Shown: piece after piece, positions 47,989 through 54,974 of the stretch | Layout: every line of letters starts with the position of its first letter | How positions within the stretch are numbered: the stretch's first letter is position 1 | Origin: an uncultured Tenacibaculum sp. | GTDB taxonomy: Bacteria > Bacteroidota > Bacteroidia > Flavobacteriales > Flavobacteriaceae | Reading direction: 5' to 3' | Assembly (NCBI GenBank): GCA_947498055.1 | Contig: CANMJA010000006.1 | Span: forward strand, 1 to 64,000 | DNA: 64,000 bases | Position numbers and translations under genes: made by a program | The notes under the pieces: generated by a model | What the model was told of the DNA's origin: nothing | What the model saw: only the letters and a program-made list of their open reading frames with translations | The model's database searches: none

Positions 47989-48876
47989 TTATTCTTCGTA
48001 TGAATAAATTTCATCTTTCTTATTTTTACTTCGAAATACAATATATTCTTTTCTTAATTGAATACTATCATAAATAGGTTGTTTAGTAATTGTTCCATTA
48101 ATATGTATTAGACCAATTTTATTTGTTTTTTTTACAATAAAATACCTCCAATTTTCAGAGGACTTTATTTCATCATATTCAATTGGAATTACAATTGCAT
48201 TACTTGAATTTATTACTCCGTATTTCCCTTCCCTTTTAATAATTTGAAACAGACTTTCATTCATTGAATAATGCTTTGTAGTTTCAATAAATTGAATATT
48301 ATCATCTAAATAAATATTATTCTCAGGTTTTTTAATATCTAAAATTTGAGGTTTATTGTTCTTCATTGCAAAAATTTTATTCCTATCAATTGTATAAAAT
48401 CTATAATTTTCTGCAATTATATTATTTCCATTAAAGTCTGATACTCCGTTTAGATTATTTTTATTTTTAGTGATATAAAAATCATCATTCTCTATAGAAA
48501 AAATATTTTTATATTTTATTGGAATTATTGTTTTTCCATTTAAATCAGATAATCCAAAAACATTTTCTTTTGTCCAAATAATAAATCTATCTTTTCTTCT
48601 TGGTAATATAAATTGATGTTGTATTGGTATTAATAATTCATTTTTGGTTGTTAAAACTCCATTTAAGTTTTTATTTTTAACTATTAACCTACTGTTTTTA
48701 TACTCAATGAAATCATATATAAAAGGAACAATAATCTTATTTAAACTATCGATTACACCAAATTTATTGTTTTTTATTTCTATAAACTTATTACCTTCGA
48801 TTTGTCTTTTTTGATTTTGAGAAATAGCAATATCAGAAAATAGTATTGTTAAAATGATTAAAATTAATTTACTCAT
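47989..48876 (-). CDS. secreted WG-repeat protein
   Basis: This 295-aa protein has a signal peptide (ILFSDIAISQ) and at least five repeats of about 25-45 residues of the WG type, each with a G-hydrophobic core followed by an I-P-I-x-Y element (KFGVIDSLNKIIVPFIYD, VFGLSDLNGKTIIPIKYK, KYGVINSSNAIVIPIEYD, KIGLIHINGTI). The repeats form an extracellular or periplasmic beta structure of unknown role. A hairpin terminator lies upstream, 24 bases before its start, so it has its own promoter. It sits between the nuclease toxin and an IS remnant. Confidence 0.75.
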   Translation of the reverse strand: MSKLILIILTILFSDIAISQNQKRQIEGNKFIEIKNNKFGVIDSLNKIIVPFIYDFIEYKNSRLIVKNKNLNGVLTTKNELLIPIQHQFILPRRKDRFIIWTKENVFGLSDLNGKTIIPIKYKNIFSIENDDFYITKNKNNLNGVSDFNGNNIIAENYRFYTIDRNKIFAMKNNKPQILDIKKPENNIYLDDNIQFIETTKHYSMNESLFQIIKREGKYGVINSSNAIVIPIEYDEIKSSENWRYFIVKKTNKIGLIHINGTITKQPIYDSIQLRKEYIVFRSKNKKDEIYSYEE

Positions 48877-48899
48877 ATCGTTAGTTTTTTTAGTTAAAA

Positions 48900-48933
48900 A
48901 ACAAACAGTTTAAAATAAGTTAAACTGTTTGTT
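48900..48933. terminator. 14-bp hairpin upstream of the WG-repeat gene
   Basis: AACAAACAGTTTAA, a 6-base loop and TTAAACTGTTTGTT pair perfectly. It lies between the 64-aa frame (stop at 48950) and the WG-repeat gene, so it should end transcripts arriving from the right. Confidence 0.55.
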
Positions 48934-48949
48934 CTACATTTTAAAATAG

Positions 48950-49144
48950 TTATTTATATTTAGAATAATGCTTGTATTTTTTTACTTTAAGATTATGAGC
49001 TGTTTTAGCCATAGAATCTAACCATTTACTGGTATAATCATTTAAATATTTAGCTAAAACCATTTTACCTCTAACTTTCCAAACATTGAAAAACTCTATA
49101 TCTTGTTTTCGCCATTTAGCGAAAAATGAATATCGTTTTTTCAT
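48950..49144 (-). CDS. uncertain 64-aa frame fused to an IS remnant
   Basis: A basic 64-aa protein with several Trp and Lys residues (WLDSMAKTAHNLKV, KYKHYSKYK). Its ATG overlaps the broken stop of an IS3-type transposase fragment, so its 5' end may derive from an insertion. It could be the C-terminal remnant of a gene cut by the IS, or an orphan frame. No homology is recognised. Confidence 0.3.
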   Translation of the reverse strand: MKKRYSFFAKWRKQDIEFFNVWKVRGKMVLAKYLNDYTSKWLDSMAKTAHNLKVKKYKHYSKYK

Positions 49145-49255
49145 GCTACTAATTTAAAGCCTAAGGTATAATCACGCTGGGTACGTTTAACTCTCTTGTT
49201 TGTTTGATCTTTCATTATAAGTCGATTTTATGTCAACTTATTTCAGGACGGGACA
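49141..49255 (-). mobile_element. remnant of an IS3-family element: terminal repeat plus 5' end of orfA
   Basis: On the minus strand the first 25 bases (49255-49231) read TGTCCCGTCCTGAAATAAGT plus TGACA, the type of terminal inverted repeat seen in flavobacterial IS3-family elements. After 15 bases an ATG at 49215 opens 24 codons, MKDQTNKRVKRTQRDYTLGFK, that match the N-terminus of IS3 OrfA transposases before a stop. The rest of the element, including orfB and the second inverted repeat, is missing. It is a footprint of recombination inside the effector region. Confidence 0.7.
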
Positions 49256-49266
49256 GTAAGAAAAGT

Positions 49267-49296
49267 AAAAAAGCCTCTTTTTCAGAGGCTTTTTTT
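49267..49296. terminator. hairpin with U tract next to the IS end
   Basis: AAAAGCCTCT and AGAGGCTTTT with a 5-6-base loop, followed by a T run on the right and preceded by an A run on the left. It follows the end of the tiny membrane-protein gene at 49326 on the minus strand and would end the 645-aa operon's transcript before the IS remnant. Confidence 0.65.
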
Positions 49297-49325
49297 TATT
49301 CATACATATTAATTAAACAAAAATA

Positions 49326-49490
49326 TCATAAGTTATCTTTACTTTCTTTTATTTTTTTTTCTAAATACTTTGTTTTTAAATTTATGTATTTATTTATTTT
49401 GAATGCAAAATAAATAAATACAACAATTAATATAAGTGTAACAACCTGCGATATTATTAATACATAACTTGTATCATTAAAAGTTTCCAT
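49326..49490 (-). CDS. tiny single-pass membrane protein (54 aa), paralogue B
   Basis: A 54-codon frame starting at ATG 49490, 5 bases after the 645-aa protein's stop. One hydrophobic segment (residues 9-30, LIISQVVTLILIVVFIYF) is followed by a basic tail, KYINLKTKYLEKK. It is the clear relative of the 52-aa protein at 46103-46261. Small, paired with different toxin or secreted-protein genes, and conserved in the tail, these two could be members of an unnamed accessory family of effector clusters. Confidence 0.65.
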   Translation of the reverse strand: METFNDTSYVLIISQVVTLILIVVFIYFAFKINKYINLKTKYLEKKIKESKDNL

Positions 49491-49495
49491 TATTT

Positions 49496-51433
49496 TTATT
49501 TTTCTACGTTAATTTTAATACTTATAGCTTCTCCAGATCTTCTATCTAACTCAACTACAACTAAATGATTTTCTGTGTAAGATAAAGGAAAACCTTCTAT
49601 ATTTATACCAAAAATCATTTGAGTTCTTATTCTTATAACTTGTGCACCTCCAACTCTATTTGCAATATAAGCTCCTTGTCTATGACTAACAAAAGTAGTT
49701 ACTCCACTTAAATGTGTATAAACATTGTCTATTTTAAATTCATCTTGTCTTGTTCTAAAATTGTCTAAAGTACATGTTACATCCACATTCATATAAGTTG
49801 GGAGAAATAATCTACTATAACGATGCTTAAAGGTAATCATATTTTGATTATTTATATCTGTTTTTGTTGTTTCTCCTTCTAGATTTGCAAAATCATCAAG
49901 AAAACTTTGCATTTCTGTTACTGAAGTAAAAGACTTAGTTCTGTTATTTGTTAAAGAATAATCTAATTTATACCTATTGTCTAAAAGTTTATTTAAAATA
50001 TCATTAATAACTTTATTAGCATCACTAGAAAAACCTTTCTGTTCACCATATAACCTGAATTTTTCAGCCTCACTTTCATTCTCATACAACCACTTTTTTT
50101 GATTTACATCTGTTATACCCACCTCAGCAATTAACTTAGCAATTTTAGCTCCTTTAATTAATTCACTTCTAATATTAGAAAGAGCACCTTGGTAACTAAA
50201 ATCTGGCGGAAAACTTAATTGCCCTGGTATTCCGGGAGGTCTATTTCTATCTTCTTTTATCGCTGCATAAATTTGGTTATTAAATAATGTTCCTAGTTCA
50301 GGATTGTCATTTAAAAATTGTATTTCATATTCATCTGTAATTTTTAATTTATTAACTAAATAATCTATAGTTGTTGTAGCATTAATAGAAATACTATGAA
50401 TTAATACACGAATCTCCGCGGCTTTTAACTGTTCATGTTTTCGTATGGCATCATCAATTCTAAAAGGAGAATTTCCATAATCTTTTTTTAAAATAACCTT
50501 CCAATAGTTAGGATGAAATAAAGAAAGTTCACTTGCTTTATTTGCATTCACATAATTAGTTACCATTGTAGAAGTAGTAACAATATTGGTTTTACTAATA
50601 TATTTATTAAAAATTCGTGCAGCTTCGCCTGTTAATATTCTAGGGGTTTGAAAGTTTCTAAATTCTTCATAATGAATTAAAAACTGCATAAAATCTAAAC
50701 GATCCCAATAACTAAAACCATTGTACCTTTGATTTCTAATTTTTATAACTTCTTCGTTAAAAGGAGTTCCTAAGATTTTAGCGATATGGTTGTTTTCAAA
50801 TTCTCTCCATTTATTATCTGTAAATTCATTTAATAATTTGTTGTACTCACTATTAAAAGCAGCGATACTTCTTATATTTTTTAAAGGAATATTATTAACT
50901 TCTATATTTGGATATAGCGGATTATTTATATTTCCTTTTTTTATTTCTGCTTCTCTTACTTTTAAAGCTTTTAAACCTCTAATATGTTTTTTTCTTCTAA
51001 TACTTCTTTGATCTCTAGATCTAATATTACTGTTAACAATAGGAGCTGCATGGGTTCTTATACTTGGTCTTTCATATTCTAAAAAAGCATGGTCTTTAGC
51101 CGCATTAAAAGAAGGAAAAGAGGTACCATACTTTGTTTCTAAAATTCTTTCTATAATTCCCGTTTGTTTGTCATACCAATTTCTTAAGTTTCTTCTTGCT
51201 GCTGCTCTTATAGCTACTTCATTAAGTATAGCTACATCAAAATTAGTTCTAAAACCAAATTTAAGATCGGGTATTTCATCATTTCCTGTACCAAGAGGAA
51301 AACCTAACATAGGCTCACCAACAGTTATAAATTCATCCTCTAAATTTTGAGGGCTAAGTACACCTTGTGCATAACCTACCTGTAGGCTAACATAAAAGAG
51401 TGCTATATATATTATTAATATTATTTTTTTCAT
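49496..51433 (-). CDS. secreted 645-aa protein of unknown function, possible toxin
   Basis: A signal peptide (IALFYVSLQVGYAQ) is followed by a large, mostly helical protein with a basic patch (RSIRRKKHIRGLK) and a strand-rich last 130 residues (FKHRYSRLFLPTYMNVDVTCTL to INVEK). No catalytic motif is recognised. The gene follows a Sel1-repeat/T9SS protein by 6 bases and is followed 5 bases later by the 54-aa membrane protein, so all three form one operon. The helical N-terminus plus variable-looking C-terminus resembles polymorphic exported proteins, and the neighbours are toxins, but a toxin role is inference. Confidence 0.6.
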   Translation of the reverse strand: MKKIILIIYIALFYVSLQVGYAQGVLSPQNLEDEFITVGEPMLGFPLGTGNDEIPDLKFGFRTNFDVAILNEVAIRAAARRNLRNWYDKQTGIIERILETKYGTSFPSFNAAKDHAFLEYERPSIRTHAAPIVNSNIRSRDQRSIRRKKHIRGLKALKVREAEIKKGNINNPLYPNIEVNNIPLKNIRSIAAFNSEYNKLLNEFTDNKWREFENNHIAKILGTPFNEEVIKIRNQRYNGFSYWDRLDFMQFLIHYEEFRNFQTPRILTGEAARIFNKYISKTNIVTTSTMVTNYVNANKASELSLFHPNYWKVILKKDYGNSPFRIDDAIRKHEQLKAAEIRVLIHSISINATTTIDYLVNKLKITDEYEIQFLNDNPELGTLFNNQIYAAIKEDRNRPPGIPGQLSFPPDFSYQGALSNIRSELIKGAKIAKLIAEVGITDVNQKKWLYENESEAEKFRLYGEQKGFSSDANKVINDILNKLLDNRYKLDYSLTNNRTKSFTSVTEMQSFLDDFANLEGETTKTDINNQNMITFKHRYSRLFLPTYMNVDVTCTLDNFRTRQDEFKIDNVYTHLSGVTTFVSHRQGAYIANRVGGAQVIRIRTQMIFGINIEGFPLSYTENHLVVVELDRRSGEAISIKINVEK

Positions 51434-51439
51434 CGCTTT

Positions 51440-52870
51440 TTATTTTTTTATAATTACCCTTGTCTTTCTTTCGTTATTTACAAATACGCTTACTACATAA
51501 GCTCCTTTCTTTAAATGAGAACCATTTAAAAAATATCGGTAATCTCCTTTTTCTTGTATTTTATTATTTTCTACAACCTCTTTTATGTTTCCTTGTAAAT
51601 CGCTTAACTGTATTTTTACAGTAGCTTGCTTTGTAAGTGAATAAGAAATAATTAAATCTTCTTTAAAAGGATTAGGGTAGAGTTTTATAAAATTATTTGC
51701 TTGTTTAGATAAAGCAATTAATGCATCGTTAGAAAGTTCTTCATCGGTATTATTAAAGGTTGCTGTTTTTTGTAAAACCAAACGTAGTGGTATACCCGCT
51801 TCATTCCAATTTTTAATATAGCTTTCTATATTAGCAACTAAGTAAGTTATTCCATTTACTGTTTTAATACTTAAATCACTTGAAAGTATTTCGTAGTTTA
51901 ATGTATTAGGAATATTTTCTTTATAAGAATCATGAGGTAATAATACATTGGTGTTTTCAAAATAAATGGAGTTATCAATTTTCAAAACATCATCTTTAAT
52001 CACATCTTTATCAATGCTTAATATTGATTTTAAAGTACCCGTTAAAGAATCTAATTGAAAACCGATATTTATCTCTTTTTTAGCTTCAATCTGTTTTTTA
52101 GACCAATCTAATTTCAATAAAGTTCCTTTCCAGTTTCCTAATAAAAAATCCTGTGCAATTTCTTCTTTTGTATTGTTAGATTCTGTTATACTTTCTGAAG
52201 TAACTAAATCGCTTGTTTCTGTTATTGTAGTAGGATTTGCACTCTCATTAGTATTAGTACTTAAATTATTAGAAATAAAACTCTTACCTAACAATTCACT
52301 AGCCTTTTGTATATCTTTAGCTACTCCATAACCTTTTAAATAACAAACACCTAACCAATAGTTAGCCATTTTGTAGTCACTTTGTTTAAACCATTTTACA
52401 GCTTTTCTATAATCTTGTTCAATACTTCCAAACCCTTTTAAATACAAATAGCCTAAACTATAAGCAGCTTTGTTGTTTCCTAACTCCGCACTTTTTTTAA
52501 ACCACTTTCTGGCTTTGTTAAAATTGAGTTTACAACCTCTACCATATTTATATAAAACACCTAAATCTGCCATTGCCAAAGCATTACTTTGTTGGGCTGC
52601 TTTTTTAAATAAATCAAAGGCTTTTTTATTCCCTTCTTCTGTTTTTTTGGCTTGCCATAACCTTCCCATTAAAACTTGTGCTTTGTCAAAGCCTTTTTCT
52701 ACGCAGGGTTTTAATAATCGAACGGATTTAAGAGAGTCTTTAGCAAAATTAGCATCTCCCTTTAAGTAAAAAAGTGCTTCGCGAAAATTAAAATCGCAAT
52801 CTGTTTCTTGTGCATGAGCAATCGATATGGATACGCATAATGCAATCCATAGCAAACGAAAATTTTTCAT
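51440..52870 (-). CDS. Sel1-repeat protein with type IX secretion sorting domain
   Basis: This 476-aa protein has a signal peptide (ISIAHAQ), then four to five Sel1-like repeats (about residues 40-200: AMADLGVLYKYGRGCKLNF, AAYSLGYLYLKGFGS, ANYWLGVCYLKGYGV), a linker and a beta-rich middle. The last 80 residues are a type IX C-terminal sorting domain (KLYPNPFKEDLIISY, GAYVVSVFVNNERKTRVIIKK). The protein should be exported across the outer membrane by T9SS and displayed or released. It leads the operon with the 645-aa secreted protein. Sel1 repeats bind partner proteins, so it may escort that protein to the surface; that is inference. Confidence 0.85.
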   Translation of the reverse strand: MKNFRLLWIALCVSISIAHAQETDCDFNFREALFYLKGDANFAKDSLKSVRLLKPCVEKGFDKAQVLMGRLWQAKKTEEGNKKAFDLFKKAAQQSNALAMADLGVLYKYGRGCKLNFNKARKWFKKSAELGNNKAAYSLGYLYLKGFGSIEQDYRKAVKWFKQSDYKMANYWLGVCYLKGYGVAKDIQKASELLGKSFISNNLSTNTNESANPTTITETSDLVTSESITESNNTKEEIAQDFLLGNWKGTLLKLDWSKKQIEAKKEINIGFQLDSLTGTLKSILSIDKDVIKDDVLKIDNSIYFENTNVLLPHDSYKENIPNTLNYEILSSDLSIKTVNGITYLVANIESYIKNWNEAGIPLRLVLQKTATFNNTDEELSNDALIALSKQANNFIKLYPNPFKEDLIISYSLTKQATVKIQLSDLQGNIKEVVENNKIQEKGDYRYFLNGSHLKKGAYVVSVFVNNERKTRVIIKK

Positions 52871-53199
52871 TTTAGTTTTATTTTTAGTTAATTATATATA
52901 TGCCTGTTTTTAGTGAATCTTTAGTTTTAAAACCTAACTTATAATTTGGAAAAGAAAAGTTTTAAATAAAAACAGGTGTTATTTTAGTTGTCAAAATTAT
53001 TTTAATCCTACTCTAAACAGGTATGGTTTTACCTTACTTTTAGTATGGCAAAACCATACTAATCTATAGGCATTAAATTATTGTACTTACGAAAATAAAT
53101 AGGTAGGATCATTCATCAATAATTACAATAATTATTGATGTTCTTCATTTATATTTTTAAACAAAAAAAGTGTCTTAATTTCTTTTTAGATAGCTTTAC
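52871..53199. other. intergenic region with nested inverted repeats
   Basis: No gene is seen in these 329 bases. GTATGGTTTT (53021-53030) can pair with AAAACCATAC (53050-53059), or a shorter 7-bp hairpin AGTATGG/CCATACT can form at 53042-53060, so two exclusive structures are possible. AAAACAGG-type motifs occur near 52903 (inverted), 52965 and 53013. This may be a regulatory region for the Sel1/T9SS operon. A separate hairpin at 53114-53140 closes the convergent side. Confidence 0.45.
53114..53140. terminator. 12-bp hairpin downstream of the 53200 gene
   Basis: CATCAATAATTA, a 3-base loop and TAATTATTGATG. It is AT-rich and lies 60 bases past the stop of the membrane-protein gene on the minus strand, followed on that side by AT-rich sequence. 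A weak to moderate terminator candidate. Confidence 0.45.
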
Positions 53200-53910
53200 T
53201 TAAATGGGTTCTTCTATTATTTGAGCCATTTTTTCTTTTTTGTTTTCTTCTACATAATGTAGACTATAGACAGAGACTTTAATTAATTTGTTTTTAACTC
53301 GTTTATACCAGTTTAGCTCTTTTAAATGAAACAACCATACTGCATATGATATAGCAATAGTTGAAATTAGTGAATATAGATAATATTCAGACTTACTTAA
53401 ATCAAAAGAACTTTGAAAAACCCAATACAATTTAACAATTGAAAACAGAATAAAAACAAAATGTACTAATTTAGCTCCAATATTATTCTTTCTTCTTTTT
53501 ATGTTAACATAAAAGTGATAAATTACATAAAAAAAGAAAAGAAGTGTTGGAAAAAACTGATATGCAAATATCTTAAAACTATTGAATCCAAGAAACTTAT
53601 CATTTTTTACAGCTTCATTGTATTCCTTCTTAGAGTTTTTTAATTTATTATTGATTTTGATATACTGGGCGAACATTTCAGGGTTATTTTCTTTTACATA
53701 ATCTTTAATTTTATTTAGCTCTTTAGAATTTTCTTTTTTGTCTAAAATTGCTTGATTTTTACTTATAACAGTCCACTTGCTTTCTTTTTCAAAAAATTCA
53801 AAAGCGAAAAACATAGAGGTTACAAACAGTCCTAAAATTATGTATATGAATATGTTTCTACTCTTCTTCCAAGTCTGGAACTGTTGTTCCTGAGTCTGGG
53901 GCATTGACAT
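53200..53910 (-). CDS. membrane protein with about four helices, unknown function
   Basis: The frame is open from an ATG at 53955, but MSMPQTQEQQ at 53910 (or MPQ at 53904) gives a cleaner start; 236 aa from 53910. One helix near the N-terminus (YIILGLFVTSMFFAF), a charged extracytoplasmic loop of about 55 residues, then three more hydrophobic segments and a basic tail. It overlaps the end of the upstream lipoprotein gene, so the two are coupled. No family is recognised. Confidence 0.55.
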   Translation of the reverse strand: MSMPQTQEQQFQTWKKSRNIFIYIILGLFVTSMFFAFEFFEKESKWTVISKNQAILDKKENSKELNKIKDYVKENNPEMFAQYIKINNKLKNSKKEYNEAVKNDKFLGFNSFKIFAYQFFPTLLFFFYVIYHFYVNIKRRKNNIGAKLVHFVFILFSIVKLYWVFQSSFDLSKSEYYLYSLISTIAISYAVWLFHLKELNWYKRVKNKLIKVSVYSLHYVEENKKEKMAQIIEEPI

Positions 53911-54046
53911 CTCTTTTATCAATTGAGAATTGATTGTCTTGAATAATCGTCTCATTTTCTGTTATTAATTTTTCATTATTATTTGTACAAGAAACAAGGC
54001 TTACTAACACTACTGCTATGAGTAAAAATTTAAATAGATTTTTCAT
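53858..54046 (-). CDS. very small lipoprotein
   Basis: With the ATG at 54046 this 62-aa protein has a lipoprotein signal peptide ending in VSLVSC, then an Asn/Glu-rich mature part that finishes PDSGTTVPDLEEE. It overlaps the start of the following membrane-protein gene by about 50 bases. It might be a lipid-anchored partner of that membrane protein. It follows the response-regulator gene, 64 bases away, in the same orientation. Confidence 0.55.
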   Translation of the reverse strand: MKNLFKFLLIAVVLVSLVSCTNNNEKLITENETIIQDNQFSIDKRDVNAPDSGTTVPDLEEE

Positions 54047-54109
54047 GATATTGTGATTTGGATTAATCACTAAATATACGACATCTATATCATTAGAAAT
54101 TCCATCTAA

Positions 54110-54742
54110 TTATTGCTTAAATTTATGTTTAATAGCTAATATTATGAACCCTATATTTTTCTTAACATCTAGTTTATTTCTAATTCTTTGATACACTTTT
54201 CCCAATGTTCCTTTTGTGATATTCATTTCTTCACAAATTTGGTGAGCCTGAAAATCATTCATCATTAATCGAAGTGTTTGAACTTCTTTAGGAGAAAGTA
54301 TACTTTCCATTGTTACTATCTTTTCTTCTTCTAACTGTTTAGATATAAGCGTATCCATTACAGAATGTGAAAAATACTTTCTTCCTCTATATATTTTTTC
54401 TAAACTCTCTCTTAAAACTAAATGAACCTCATCTTTACAAACAAAACCTTTAGCTCCAAGGATTATTGATTGTTTTATTAGTTCTTTATCACTTGTTCCT
54501 GATACTACAATAAATTTTGGAATTTCTTTACCTGACAATTTCTTTAAAACTTCAATTCCCGACATATCAGGTAGCGATAAATCTAAAATAACTATATCAC
54601 AAGTATTCACGTTTAACCAGTTGATTAATCCTTGACCAGTTTTAGAAAAACCTACCATTTCAAATCCATAAGATTTAATTAGAACTTTAAAACCTTCAAC
54701 AACGGCGTCGTGGTCGTCTGTTACAAATACTTTCATTTTCAT
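54110..54742 (-). CDS. NarL/FixJ-type response regulator, orphan
   Basis: This 210-aa protein has an N-terminal receiver domain (VTDDHDAVVEGFKVLI, phospho-acceptor D54 in ILDLSLPDMSG, a Lys in GAKGFVCKDE) and a C-terminal LuxR-type helix-turn-helix (LSPKEVQTLRLMMNDFQAHQICEEMNITKGTLGKVYQRIRNKL). A histidine kinase is not encoded nearby, so it answers a kinase elsewhere. It is transcribed away from mobC, toward the small envelope proteins, which it may control. The start could be either Met of MKMKVF. Confidence 0.85.
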   Translation of the reverse strand: MKMKVFVTDDHDAVVEGFKVLIKSYGFEMVGFSKTGQGLINWLNVNTCDIVILDLSLPDMSGIEVLKKLSGKEIPKFIVVSGTSDKELIKQSIILGAKGFVCKDEVHLVLRESLEKIYRGRKYFSHSVMDTLISKQLEEEKIVTMESILSPKEVQTLRLMMNDFQAHQICEEMNITKGTLGKVYQRIRNKLDVKKNIGFIILAIKHKFKQ

Positions 54743-54974
54743 ACTACAAAATGTAGCCTTATTAAGAGGTTAATTGATACTACAAATATACTTTGATGAA
54801 AAGAAAACATTTGTACACAAAACCCTTAGAGGAAGATATTTATCTGTTTTTAAAGAAAAAACACACTTAATTTATATTAAAATCACCAGTAATAACGGCA
54901 TATGTATACGTCTAGTAATTTTATAAAAATTAAATCATAAAATCATAGTAAACCTGCACCAAAACTATTTCACC

